The position numbers and the translations under genes were made by a program. Shown here one piece after another: positions 51,460 to 63,800 of a DNA stretch of 64,000 nt. The notes under the pieces were generated by a model. That model ran no database searches and had not been told where the DNA came from. It saw nothing but the letters and a program-made list of their open reading frames with translations. Each line of letters opens with the position of its first letter. Position 1 is the first letter of the stretch. Where the stretch lies: positions 471,501 through 535,500 of the forward strand of contig SMSO01000005.1 in NCBI GenBank assembly GCA_004764695.1, in the 5' to 3' direction. The stretch comes from Schizochytrium sp. TIO01 (taxonomy: Eukaryota > Sar > Bigyra > Thraustochytrida > Thraustochytriidae).

Positions 51460-54400
51460 ATGAAGACATGCGGGGGCGGGGCCGGGCGGCAAGGAGAACC
51501 CTCTGCTGCCCTGGAATCTGCCTTTGATGAGGTTTTGCCGCCTGATGACTTGTGCGCTTGGGAGAACCTTGACGCTTGGTCACTGATGCATGGCCTGCAA
51601 GAGCGTCTTCAGCACGGCCGAGCCCAGACGCTCTGGGGCCACTCCACACTACTATGGATGAATTCTGAGGGAGATGGAGATGGACAACACCAGGACAAAC
51701 AACAGAAACTTGATGATTGTCCAAAATCTGCCAAGCCTGACCACATATCTGCAAGGTGGATTCACGAAGCTCTTGAGCACTCAAACACCAATGTACCGTA
51801 TCAATTCGTCTTTGTAGGACTTGATCATACAACAACGACATCAAGGAGGAAACATGTCCTTAACCAAGTTTTGGCGAAGTGTGCGCAAAGCGGGAAGACA
51901 TGTGCTCAGCGCGTAGATAAACTCCGTCAGAACTTCCGTATGGCCGAGATACTAATTCAAGCTCTGCGTCTCCCGGAAGCATCTACAGGCCTCCCATTAG
52001 TGCGAAAGTTACATCTGTATTACAAGAAAACCCTCACGGTACATGCTATGTCTGAAGTCCCAGTTCTGGATCTATCACGAATGTGGGAGTTTGATCTTTT
52101 CGTTCAGCTTGCTGGACCTAAACGTGCCAAAAACACGTACGTGCGCTGTAACTATGATGATACCCAAGACCCAATTGGTGCAGAACTCCGTTTTGCGAAG
52201 AGCTTGGAGGCTTTGCAATATTTTGGACTCAATGAGGAAGAAATTACTTCCTTATTACGTATTTTCCGAGCTGTTCTTGAACTTGGTCATATCGGCTTGC
52301 AAGAATCCCATGAAGAAGCACAAACCCATGTAGAAACTGTAAGTCACCTGTTGGGAACAACCAACCTACTTCAAACCACTCTTTTTCACCCATCTTCTTG
52401 GTCAAAGAATACACATCGCTCATCAGTGGAGCGTGAAACTTTGCTTACCCGACACTCGAGGTTCGCCCGGGACGCATTGGCAGAGTCCCTTTTTGATGCA
52501 GCATTCCGTTGGATTTTAATGCGTGTCAACCGCACTCTGATGCAGGATAGCCGGGAGAGCACTGGTACGCTAGTCCCTTCTAGCACAATGAGCTTTGTTG
52601 AGATGCCAACTCTCGCCTCTATGCAACAATTTGCAACTGGGCTGCAGACTTCAAAAACTCATGCGGTTGAAGATTTGGATAGTCTTTTGCGAAATACCAC
52701 TTGCGAGACTGTACATTTACTATTGCTAAAATCATTGCGCCAAGCAGAGGTTAAAACTCAATGCCTTCTAAATGAAGTTCGAGATACAAACTTCATTCGT
52801 GCACAAGAGGCCGTAGAAAATATCCAGCACATTATTGAAATACTTGAGCACCGAGAGCAAGCACTAAAAATTCGCCATGTCATTTCACAAAGTGTCTCTG
52901 TTGAGCACTTTTGCAATACTGCTGTTTATCATGTCAAGTCAATGGAGCCCATTGATTCTGCCGGTCTTATGCGCGGACTAGCACAAACAAGCCGGAACTT
53001 ATTTCTTTGCCGCATTCTAGATGCCTGGCCTTGCAATGCTCGCTCAAGTACAATTAAAAGACATCGGATGGGTATGGAGAGCTTAATTTCTCCACTAAGA
53101 GAAGGACGTCTTCACTTTGTTGTCTGTCTGTCAAAGACACTACAGGAAAGTCTTACTGCCTTCGGGTGTATACAACTCGCTCAGGTACGCGCAGAGGCAT
53201 GTTTCCCCTTGCGAAAACCTTGGGATCTAATTATAGACATTTTGCCGGATGAAGCTCGAGCTCGATTAGGAGTGTGCGTCGATCGCAACAAAATTCGGGC
53301 AATGCTTGAGGAATACTTGCATGACCTTGATCCTGATCTCCCATTTCATGTTGGCAAACAGTTTGTCTACTTTGTGCATGAGTCATGGAACACCTTCCTC
53401 CGTGCTATTGAATTATCGCTTGCAGACAATAGGTCGCTTCAAAGCGCCGGAGGCAGCGAAATAGGGTTGGGGAACTCGTATTGGAACGAAGATGAGGAGC
53501 CCATTGAGGAGGAGCCGTCACCGCAGGAACGTCACATTGTGCACAAATATGGGCAAAATGCATTTGAAAGAAAGACCTCTTCTCACAAGCAACATTCCTT
53601 AGGCGCGGTTGACTCAGTCGAAGTGGTCGAACTTTCCAACGAACAATTTGGTCAAGTTCGAGACACAGTCAAAATTAAGCATGATAGCCTGAATTCCACT
53701 GTCCAAGAGCAAGACCAGACGCTGAAGAGCACCTTGAGGTTTGATGAATTCTTGAGTGTAACGTGGCTTTGATGAAAATTTAAAAGGAACAGCATACTCT
53801 CTTTCACCCGCAGATGAGAAATCTGCTAGTCGAAGAATCTCACAGATCTCTCGCCACGCATCATCCCATCAGTCCTCATCTCCAATAGCAAGCGGAAATA
53901 ATCCATTCATAATAACTGGGCGACGCTCGCAACGGCTTGCTGCGTACCGTGAGCAAGCTGTACTTCTGATTCAGCGTACTTGGAGAATGTGGTCATGCAT
54001 ACGGCGATTAACAGGACTTGACGCACGCCGTAGGCGCTGGAGAAAGTTTCTTCGTCCAGATGAAGCGGTGGTAATTACCTCTTTAGTAGTAAAGACAGTT
54101 ACTGTGTGGGGACGCAGGCCGAGACGCAATGTTCAAGCTCAGCATTTAAGTTCTAAAACTTTGCAGGGGAAATCTCCAGACGTATCTTTGGATAGTACAA
54201 GGTCCCCTGGCAGCGGTGATAGACTTGAGAGTAACGTATCTCAGATTAATGGAAGTTCAGGCACTATTTCATCGACTGTGCATGCACAACATGCAAAGCA
54301 CAGTATTAAGAGCCGCAAAATTCGCCAGCTCATATACACTTCTGGACCTCATCCACGTTTGTTCTATATTGACCCTTTTAGTGGCGAATTTAAAGGAGAC

Positions 54401-55084
54401 ATTGCCTGGGAAGAAGGCTCGACCTATGCAGTGGCCACATCGAACGCAGACTTTGTCGTATACTCAATTCCTGACCCATTTAAAGCAAAGACAGAGTGGC
54501 ATTTTACTGTCATCCCATCAACAAACGACGCTCTTGCTCAAGATTGGGTCCGGGCTCTGCAGCGTGCTTATACGGTTCCTCAACTCTTTCGCTTTCCGCG
54601 TGGAGTTTTTGAATACACGCCCACACAACGGGCGATGAGCACAGGGCCTTTACTGAAAAGGACATGGTCAGCAACAGGGGCGACGTGGAGGGAGCATTAT
54701 TTTGTACTTCGGGTAAACTCTCTGGAGTGGTTTCGTCGGAAAGGAGATGTTGATTGTCGAGGTTTCATCATAATTGATCATTGCACTGGTGTTTACGCAA
54801 GTAAGGAACAGTTCAGCTTCGAAATTACATCACCATCCTTGGCGAAGCCACTTCGCCTTCGAGCTAACTCGGAGGACGAACTTTTTTATTGGGTCACAGC
54901 CATCACTCGTGCCATTACGACATCGTTCGAAAAAGCTGATTTTTTGCCCAAACCCCTTCCCCAACTTGCGTTAACACCAAAGGACAATGGCACTACTATC
55001 AGCAATTCCCAAAAAGCACAATGTAACAGTTCCTTACACCCAGCGACCAAGTCTTTAAGCATCGTTACAAGCGATCTGGTCTAA
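51460..55084 (+). CDS. Myosin-derived pseudo-motor with IQ motif and tandem PH domains, two exons
   Basis: Exon 1 is 51460-53755 and exon 2 is 53814-55084. The 58-bp intron (gtgtaa...cacccgcag) restores frame, giving 1188 residues. Exon 1 follows the myosin head in order: DDLCAWENLDAWSLMHGLQE (start of head), YQFVFVG before the P-loop site, SLEALQYFGLNEEEITSLLR, LELGHIGLQE, FARDALAESLFDAAFRWILM, VEHFCNTAVYHVKS, and GRLHFVVCLSKTLQESL (the actin-side 'HFIRC' helix). The P-loop GESGAGKT is replaced by GLDHTTTT (120-127), and no NxxSSRFG switch I is visible, so ATP hydrolysis is very unlikely. Exon 2 has an IQ motif (AVLLIQRTWRMW), a PDK1-like PH domain (about 933-1021, RQLIYTSGPHPRLFYIDP) and a second PH domain (about 1041-1137, WREHYFVLRVNSLEWFRRKG). 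A non-motile membrane-lipid adaptor is inferred. Confidence 0.82.
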
Positions 55085-56742
55085 TTTTATTTACTCTGAT
55101 AATCTTTACTCTTGAATAAGCTCTCGGGTAATCAATAAAACTACTAGCTGGTTATAGGAATAGTAAGCGATTTCCATTTTCAAAACTAGACCCACACGAT
55201 CAAGGCGGGGAAGTAGCCGCCGCTGAACTATGACGATCACTCAGATTCCTCAAACACAGTAACAAATAGAGTCTGCCCTTCTTACGACTACTAGAGCCTT
55301 TGGATACTTTTGATGTCTAAAACTGGCACAACCGATGCTCATCATTTTAGATGTTTTTGTGGGCCAGAATGACTCAAGATCTAGAGATCTCAACAGGTTC
55401 ACCTTTTAAATCTAGACCCTGGTACTTAGTAAAGCCAGGATAAGAGTAACTGGAAGTTTTTCTCGTATCCCTTCCATGCTTTGTAAAACGGAATTGAATT
55501 AAATACAAGAAACGGTCGCACCCCGACAGGAGCCGAATGCCGCTCGAGAGCCGAGTATCGGGCAAACCGAAAGCTTCCTCTGCGCTATTTCTGACAGCAA
55601 ACAGTCGCATACGCCTCAACAGTCTCTCACTTGCCTGACACATTACAAAGATACCAGTACGTAGATCTCATATAAACACAAAGCTACTCAGATCTCCTTT
55701 GTCGCATTAAGTAGCATGAGTACAACCAACCTAAGGCTCCACCGGGCTCACCCATCGCGCATTTTCTTCGCGCAATCGAACTCCAATCCACCGTCATTTC
55801 TGAGCGCCACGTATGTGGTTCTGACACAAAGCGACTTTAAGCACCTCATGTACCACGCGCCTATGACGCAAACTCCAGAACCCACCTTGATTACCCTTTA
55901 TCAACTCCTAGGTTAATCGTACGCCTTAGCCAGAAACGATCCTCTGATGTCATTCTCGCTCTGTCGGTGGCGGCCTCGCAGGCTGGTTTCGTCATCGATC
56001 TAGGAATAGTGACTTCGTTGGCTTAGGTTTGCGTGGAGCCACACCCACACGAAAATTCGCTGCTGCTGTCACTGCTGTTGTCGCAGCTGTAGGTACATAC
56101 CAACTTGCGATTTCTCAATGACATGGTACCTTGTACATAGATTGCTCGCAAAAAGTACTATTAGGGTTAATGTTATATATTGGTACTGTGTTGGGAAAAT
56201 GATGATAATGATGATGTGAGTGTGTACTAGACACTTTTGTTCCGGGCGCAAATGCTTTGCGGCAATATAAGATGGTGATGAGCGAGGCATGATGTCTGCG
56301 GCTGAACTGTGCTTAGCTTGAGACGCTGTGGCGACCGATTTCGTATGGGATGTTCTTTGAATGCACGGAATAGACGGCGTTAGCTTGCTGGAGCTGTGCT
56401 TTTAAACGATGAGCTACTTGAAGATGTACCTAGAGACTTGTTGTACTGTTACTCTTCTGTCGTGCAGTTGAGGCAACAAGGAGGAGGAGGATCCTCAACT
56501 GCTGACTTGAAGCAAAACCGAAACGAGCGGATAGGCCGAAAGCAAACCAAGAACTCAGCGTCGGTATTAAACGCAGAGTAGTACCTAGATCCGAGTGGGG
56601 CTCAAGCAAAAGCTAGAACCCTCTTGGGACGGCAAGTACTAGTTGTTCTGCCAAAACTACAAAGACAACATCAAACAATTACGGAAGGTGGCTCCTGTTG
56701 CTGGTCTCAGACACCAATCCGGGTTTCCTGAACTGGTGAAGA
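55085..56742. other. Intergenic, 1.7 kb: myosin-like 3' flank and ABCG promoter
   Basis: AATAAA at 55134-55139, 50 bp past the stop, is a likely polyadenylation signal for the myosin-like gene. Two ATG frames are long enough to mention without further support: minus 55643-55374 (89 codons, basic, MCQASERLLRRMRLF) and plus 55716-55916 (66 codons). 56396-56581 (+) opens without ATG. No recognisable gene. Confidence 0.45.
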
Positions 56743-58596
56743 ATGTCGCGACTAGAGTTCTTAGATCTGGAGTACTTTGTGAAGCCACAGAATAGCAAGG
56801 AGCAACTTCATGTACTTAAGGGGGTAAGCGGTTCCATTAATGCCGGCAAGCTGGCCGCGATTATGGGCAGCAGTGGTGCGGGAAAGTCTACTCTGCTTGA
56901 CGTGCTTGCAATGCGCAAGACCGTAGGATCTGCTCATGGTTGTATCCTGTTGGATGGAAAACCAATACCCAGCAAAGAAAAGTGGAAGCGCATGGCAGGG
57001 TATGTTATGCAGCAAGACCGGCTTATGTCCACAGCCACGGTCTTTGAAGCACTGATGTTTTCAAAACAGCTGAGGACACCTTACAATACGGTGAGTTACG
57101 CGCAGCAGGAACAACACGTGGAAAGCATTCTTGAAGAAGTTGGTCTTAGCCACCGGCGCGACGCTCGCATTGGTGGAGAGGAGAAAAGGTCCCTTTCTGG
57201 TGGTGAAACCCGGCGTGTAAGTATCGCTCAGGAGCTAGTTGCGGACTGCTCTATTCTCTTCCTTGACGAGCCCACTTCGGGACTCGATTCGTCGAGCGCG
57301 AAAACCATCATGGAACTCCTGCGATCCATTGCAGCTCAAAATCGTATTGTTGCTGCCACTATCCATCAGCCCTCAAGCCAGATCTGTGCTCTTTTTGATG
57401 ACCTTTACCTTCTTGGCCAAGGTCATATGGTTTACGCTGGCCCATGGGGAGCCACGGTTCCTCACTTTGAGGCCCTAGGCTATCCTTGCCCGCAGTATAC
57501 CAACCCTGCTGATTTCTTGCTCGATTTAAGCAGAGACGAGACTGCATTCCCAACGATTACAAAACATGCGTATGACAGTATTCTCTATTCTCTAAATAAT
57601 GAGAGCTACAGTGAATCCACTGAAGAATTCCCGGCACAATCTTTGTCTGGGCCCGCCGTGCATGACTCATGGTTGACGCCGTTCCATTTCCAATTCCGCT
57701 TGTTATGGCGCCGCTCACTCCAACAATGGATCCGTGATCCAATTATTTTGATGAGTGAGCTTGTTCAATATGTACTTTTTGGCCTTCTTATTGGCGTTTT
57801 GTACTACAACGTTTCGGACGGCGCAGTCAATGGGACATTTGATCGTACATCAGCCTTCTTCTTCATTCTGACAACGATTTGCTTTATCCCTTCCTACACG
57901 GTCGTAACCCTGGCTCGTGAAGGTCGTCCTCTTCAAACTCGTGAACTTTCATCTGGAATGTATCGTGTCACGGCAAACTTTTTGGCAAAAATGTGTACTA
58001 CAGTTCCGTTTGAGATTTGTCTCAGTTTGCTTTTTTCAGTGTGCTGCTACTTCTTAATCGGGTTCCAACTCGAAGCGGGCCACTTTTTCATTTTCGTTGT
58101 CATTGTTGTGATTTTCCAGCTTTCAAGCGAAACAATGGGTCTCATTTGCGCCGCCACAACCCCAAACCCAACGATCGGTGTTCTTTTACTTTCTTTCATA
58201 TTGCTTATTGCATTAGCTTTTGGAGGATTTGTAGTAAGCGAGCCGCGATCCTTCTATATCTGGTTCGAAAAAATTAATTTCTTCGTATATGCTTACACAG
58301 CAGCTACACTCAACGAATTCGACGGTCTTACATTATACATAGATGGCGAGCCTGTTAAGGCCATCGACTACCTCCGTGCAGAGGGACGTCTTCGCAATGA
58401 TCTTACCCTTGGAGAAAATATTGCGGTTATGATCGCATTCCTGATTGGTTTTCGTTTATTTGCGTGGGCTTGCTTAGTTTGGAATGCGACTAAATCACAA
58501 TTTACTCTAGAACCAAAGAAGAGTAGAACGTTAGTTTCTACTGTAAAGTCCAAAACTATCGAAAGTGACGACCCTTCGATTGTCTCCCAAGTTTGA
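56743..58596 (+). CDS. ABCG (White/WBC) half-transporter
   Basis: 617 residues from the ATG at 56743, the usual length for an ABCG half-transporter with the ATPase domain first. The nucleotide-binding domain has Walker A (GSSGAGKST, about 42-50), Q-loop (VMQQDRLMSTATVFEAL), signature LSGGETRR (151-158), Walker B ILFLDEPTSGLDSS (171-184) and H-loop ATIHQPSSQI, all intact. The membrane domain (about 330-590) has six predicted helices, e.g. LVQYVLFGLLIGVLYYNV, FFFILTTICFIPSYTVVTLA, VIVVIFQLSSETMGLICAAT and LLSFILLIALAFGGFVV. The pre-helix block RRSLQQWIRDPIILMSEL is typical. It must dimerise to work. ABCG proteins export lipids, sterols or xenobiotics; the substrate here is not predictable. ATG context (gaagaatgtcg) is ordinary and there is no intron. 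Confidence 0.95.
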   Translation: MSRLEFLDLEYFVKPQNSKEQLHVLKGVSGSINAGKLAAIMGSSGAGKSTLLDVLAMRKTVGSAHGCILLDGKPIPSKEKWKRMAGYVMQQDRLMSTATVFEALMFSKQLRTPYNTVSYAQQEQHVESILEEVGLSHRRDARIGGEEKRSLSGGETRRVSIAQELVADCSILFLDEPTSGLDSSSAKTIMELLRSIAAQNRIVAATIHQPSSQICALFDDLYLLGQGHMVYAGPWGATVPHFEALGYPCPQYTNPADFLLDLSRDETAFPTITKHAYDSILYSLNNESYSESTEEFPAQSLSGPAVHDSWLTPFHFQFRLLWRRSLQQWIRDPIILMSELVQYVLFGLLIGVLYYNVSDGAVNGTFDRTSAFFFILTTICFIPSYTVVTLAREGRPLQTRELSSGMYRVTANFLAKMCTTVPFEICLSLLFSVCCYFLIGFQLEAGHFFIFVVIVVIFQLSSETMGLICAATTPNPTIGVLLLSFILLIALAFGGFVVSEPRSFYIWFEKINFFVYAYTAATLNEFDGLTLYIDGEPVKAIDYLRAEGRLRNDLTLGENIAVMIAFLIGFRLFAWACLVWNATKSQFTLEPKKSRTLVSTVKSKTIESDDPSIVSQV

Positions 58597-60894
58597 GAAA
58601 TTGAGTATGGCACCATGACCTAGTTTACTTAGGCTGCAGCTTCGTTTGGTAAAGACTAGCTAGCAAGTTGACAAAGAGGCCCTAATTTGCAGTCGCAATA
58701 TCCTTTATTTTAACAGGTAGCGAAGAGGGTCAGTCCAACGAGATAAATGAAGACGAACCATAACGTTTATAAAAATAAATTAAATACTAGAGAAACAGAA
58801 AGAGTACTAGGCTACTACTATTACAATCCTCAATCCTTCCTTGACCTTTTAGCATTCATTCATTGAGAACCAACCAACTACAACAGAGATTGTGCCAATA
58901 CTGGATCCAAAAATAAAAAGCAGAGGGGAAAATACTCTGTTTTGTTCACTGTCAACTATGAAGTACAATAAGTAACCACTTTTAATACAACATATTTAGT
59001 TTCCTTAGTTCATACTGAAGTTAAATGTTTATCTAAGAACACCTAATGAGTATTGCGTTTCTTTCCACAGATATATTCTGTCATAAATAATCTTGTGCCT
59101 CAGGCCATCAAATTCAACTCGAGGTGGTTGGAAGCTAGCATAACAACCCTCGAAGAATTCTCATTGGTCCGCCTCAAGGTGCGCCACTTACTCCATCCTC
59201 CTCTCAAAACCAACCGCAATGAGTCTTGTGGTCCATTCTATTTAATTCATTCATACACCCAGTCTCTCCACACTGCCCAAGCTTGAACTATCTCACGTTA
59301 CTTGAAATAAAAAAGCAAGGCCCGTAGTCATGATCATGCTGTCAAAGAATCTATCTTAGCCCTTTCCATTTGGTCTGTTTTGATTGACCCGTTGCCCCAC
59401 GCCTATTGGCATATATATAACTCCTATGGTTGCTTTTGACTGGAGCCACGCTTTTTCTGAGACGACTCCGGGCGCACCCGAGGCGGTGCTTATGATAGGC
59501 GTCAAAGACCGATATTGCGCGTTATGAAGTATTATAGTGCGAGCGAGCAAATCTAGGGTTTGACTTGGGGGGAGTCGAAGCTCGCCATGCTCTTCGTTTT
59601 CATAATTTGAAAGCCTCCAGAAGAGAGGCGGATGTGGAGTGAAAGACACGCTTGGGCAATTTTCACAAAGAAAACATGAATAAGCAGTCAGAGAAGGTGG
59701 CACACCAAAGACTTTGCAGTGGTAAACCTAGCTTTTAAAGTTTTCGCAACAGCCAGTAAAACATCTAGGTCTACAATTTTCGCAGACTTCGATAGACTTT
59801 GGGCACGGTCTGCAGCGAGTTGTTATGACAACAACTGATAATCAAAATTGCGAAGAATGTAATGCAATGTTTGGTTGCTCGAGTGTCCTTTTTTAAACAT
59901 AATAAGTAACCTAATTTTAAGTGGACTTGAAATGGCCAGCAGCTGCGAGCCACATCATTTATAGCTACACTGTGAATCGAGCTATTTAATATTGCGAGGA
60001 TTGATGGATTGGTTAATTGATTGACGAAGGCAAAGTTGTCAAACAAAAGAAAGAAAGATGGAAGCTTTCGTTATGGAGCACGAGTATGGGGAATAGTGCG
60101 CTGTGTCGAAAAGGACATAATTTAAAAAAAAAAAAAAATTGGAAAAAATAAAATAAAAATAAAAAAGGTCTACTAGTAGAGAGAAAAGCATTTCCAGCAA
60201 TTCGAAATACATAGTTAAAACATCACGCTCCATCAGCGCCAGTGACCCCACTATCTGATAGCCTTAGCTGCCAGCACGATCCCCTTGACAATTTGCCATC
60301 TTGCCATTACGAGACCCTAAAGAAGCCCCGAATTTAATGTGAAAGACCTCACGACCCCTTGTTCTCACGAGTCAGAGGTAAAGAGGCCCAGGCCAAAGTA
60401 CCTAAAACGGTTCAGGGAGCTGTCGCATTCCAAGGCGGACGAGTGGCGGAACATATAAGCGTCCCATACTAAAAATATTTACTCGAGGGGTAGAGCAACA
60501 AGAGAAACACGAGACAGGCAGTTTAAAAGTCTAGCTGATTGTTGTTTAGACATTGATCAACGACCTCGAGCAGCCATTGTAAGCCGAACAGCTGTTACCA
60601 TATCTGACAGCTAGGCATACAAAGCCAAGAGCAGCTCTTACGGTAACAGTTCTACTTTTCCATAACCTCTTTCTGGAGCAGGGAGGAGTCCCTCTCACCT
60701 CAACCCCAACGAGCATAAGCGCTTGCCCGCTGAGCATCTGCTATTTACATACTAATAGCTCGGTACAGCTCAGTGCAGCTCAGTGCAGCTCAGTGCTGCT
60801 CAGTGCTGCTCAGTGCTGCTCAGTGCTGCTCAGTGCTGCTCAGTGCTGCTCGCGCTGCTCAGCACAAGCCAAATACATAGTAGACTGTAATGAA
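58597..60894. other. Intergenic, 2.3 kb: ABCG 3' flank and promoter of the TKL kinase
   Basis: AT-rich. Plus 59065-59286 is an open stretch following a tttccacag acceptor-like site (IYSVINNLVPQAIKFNSRWL) with no ATG and no partner exon found. Minus 59703-59356 opens at GTG without ATG. 60121-60166 is an A-rich near-homopolymer. The 10-bp minisatellite at 60771-60850 precedes the kinase ATG. No supported gene. Confidence 0.45.
60771..60850. repeat. 10-bp minisatellite, eight perfect-length copies
   Basis: Two copies of cagtgcagct followed by six copies of cagtgctgct, with a degenerate copy on each side. It ends 44 bp before the kinase ATG, so it probably lies in the 5' leader or core promoter. 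It also extends the kinase frame upstream (a GTG at 60793) into an artificial Cys/Ala/Leu repeat. Confidence 0.92.
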
Positions 60895-63800
60895 ATGACT
60901 CTCATTCGAACATCGAGTAGGCATGTCATGCCAGAGCCAATGAGTGCTTCCGTAACGTCCACAGGATCGAGCAAGTCTACTCTCATGCATCTGGGGTATA
61001 ACCGTAACACCATGGACGACGACAGCAATACGGATGACGGATTTCCACAACCACTCGAGGATACTTCAAGGCTTGAGTTTCATGCCCATGTACCATACCA
61101 ACCACAAGAGCGACCAGAAGAATCGCATCAGAATAATTATCAAACATACGAAAAGAACCTTAGTCATAACATGAATGGTGATCTCGGCGCTTCAAATGAT
61201 CTTGAAGCAGGCTACAATGCAGCTACAGCTCTAAGCGAGGTGAACCATGCTCAAATCCACCCGTTCACAAATCACTTCATTGGAGCCAACGACCTTGAAG
61301 TATTGTATCGAAGGAATCGTCTCAAGGAAACGGCGCCTCTACTTCGATGGGCATCAGGGCTGCTCCTGCTATGCCTAATTCTGGATTGTCTAAGCGTCAC
61401 TCTGCTAAGGAACACCGTGCACATTGGTCTCTACATTGCTCTTTGCGTCATTACGTGTTTTCAACTTTGTCTCTTTATATTTCGGAATCGCCTTTATTCG
61501 CATCTCCTTTTGTTCTACTATCAATATACTACGATTGCGCTCAGTGTAAGCGCTTTTGCTTATGTTATTCTTAGCGATACACTTCTGGTATGCGTACTCT
61601 ATGGCAGAACAGAACCACTATGCGATGACAATGGTGAACAGCTTTGGTACATGGAGGATACCACACGCGTAGCATACTGTATGTCGCTTCTTTTTGGTAT
61701 CCTGCCATTTGGTTTCCGTGTGAACTTCCTTGCATGCGTTGTCATTTACACATGCGCTTTAGTTCTACATATTATCTTGCGTGTAGCAGCGTTTGTTACA
61801 TCTGGATTGGAGGGCACGCACGGAACAGTTTTCAACGCACTCTTACTCGATGCATTTTTTCTCCTCATTATTATGGTAATCTTACTTTATGGAGCCTATA
61901 TGTATGAGCGCAATGACCGCGTTGTATTTTTGCGATTGCGAAAATCTCAGCTTGAATCTGATCAACTCCACAACGAACTTGAAATGGTTCGAGAGGAACT
62001 TGGATGGGCTGAAGATGAAGCCAACACCAACGAAATTAAACTCGAAATCGAACGTGCAAAGGCTGATCTTGACCGAATGTATCAACACGCACAGAAACGT
62101 CTTGAAAGCTGGGTCATCCCGATTGATGCACTCGTCCTTGACAAACGAGTTGGTGAGGGTAGTTTTGGTGAGGTTTTTCGTGGTCGTATTAAGGTCCATC
62201 ATCAAAATTATGGCGGTGATATGATGTATGATAGAGTTGGTGATGGTCTTCTCCCCCGAGTTGCAAGCACTTCGATGCGCTCATTTTCCTCTCAACGATC
62301 GACATATTTAGGCAATCTCCAATCTCCACAACATCAAGACCAGGAGTTCGAATCAGCATTTGGTGAAGATAGCTTGGGTACTCTTTATACTCATCGAACC
62401 TCTCCTGTGCGAAAGCACCATCGCAAATATTCAACCATGCCAAACAATTCAGTGGTTGCTATCAAACGTATCCCAAAACACAAAATTAACCGCAAAACAG
62501 TGCTTTCTCTGTTACAAGAGACCTATGCTATGGCTTTGTGCCGCCATCCCAACGTATTGCGTCTCGTCGGTGTGGTTTTTGACCCGTTCGTTTGTGTTGT
62601 ATTTGAATATATGGCCTTAGGGTCACTCAAAGACCTGCTTGACGCTTCGAACCCAAGATTGGCTTTGCAAACCACACAACGTTTTTCCAAGGGCTCAAAC
62701 CCAGCACTATTACCTCTTGATGCCAGTGGGAAAGGTACAAGTATGTGGCATAGTATGCGCGAAAGAGATGAGGATATTTTTCATGATGCAGAACGCAAGT
62801 TACAGCGGGACAGTGTTGTACAAGAACTTCAAGACTATGCATTGCCTGGGCAGTGTGTATGGACTCACACTAAAACACGAATGTGTGTAAACATCGCTGC
62901 TGGAGTTTCTTACTTGCATTCACAAGGGATCATTCACCGTGATCTTAAATCCAGCAATCTCATGGTAGACGCCACGCATGCAGTGAAGGTTGCTGATCTT
63001 GGAACAGCTCGCGACATGGACCCGCGTCGTGCTGCACCCCAGGATGTATCAGATGCAGACTCTACTTCGAACGAGCAACCGGGTCATGAACGGCGCACTA
63101 GGCCTCGACGCATGTCACGAGTTGGCTCTCCCCTTTGGATTGCTCCTGAGGTCATTCGTAGCGAAAATGGCGAGTATAGTTATGAATGTGATGTCTGGTC
63201 ATTTGGGGTGATCCTTTGTGAGATTATGACACATCGTGATCCCTATACTGACGTAGATGGGCGTTCAAATTTCAATCTTCTTCAGGTTGTTGAAGGGCAG
63301 CTTAGTCCCCTTGACTTTATTGACGATGCCTTAGAACATACACCTTCCGGAATTGTGCAATTAGCTCAGGCTTGTTGTGAGTTTGATCCAGCAAAGCGTT
63401 GCTCGATGCGTGAAGCCCTTTTTGAGCTTCTGCGTATTGTCGTTGAGCAGGAAACAAGTAAGGTAGAGGCTGATGCGATTGCTGCTGCAGGACCTTACAT
63501 TCGTTATAGCCAACCTTCACGCGTTAACCTTTTTCGACATCTGAGGCCCTCTTTCGAAAGCGAGCCGCATGGGCAAGATCCACGAAATCACATCGATTCA
63601 ACTCAGATGCCTACGCCATCACCCTTCATTACCTCAAACAAATGCTAACTCATGTGCTAGAAACTCGACAAATCGCAACGTGCGCTCAAATAACTATTCT
63701 GTGCACACACTGAGCTCGTCAGATGTGATTGCGGAAGCACTCCATGAGAATGACCTTGACCATCTCGTTCATAAAAGGCGGCATCCTCATCACTGCACAA

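Noticed and set aside
55374-55643. 89-codon minus-strand ATG frame
   Set aside because: Plausible composition but no family, neighbour or splice support; left as a note in the intergenic entry.
59356-59703. 115-codon minus-strand frame
   Set aside because: Opens at GTG without ATG and has no recognisable similarity.
60793-60894. Cys/Ala/Leu-rich N-terminal extension of the kinase
   Set aside because: It is a translation of the 10-bp minisatellite from a GTG and has no ATG.
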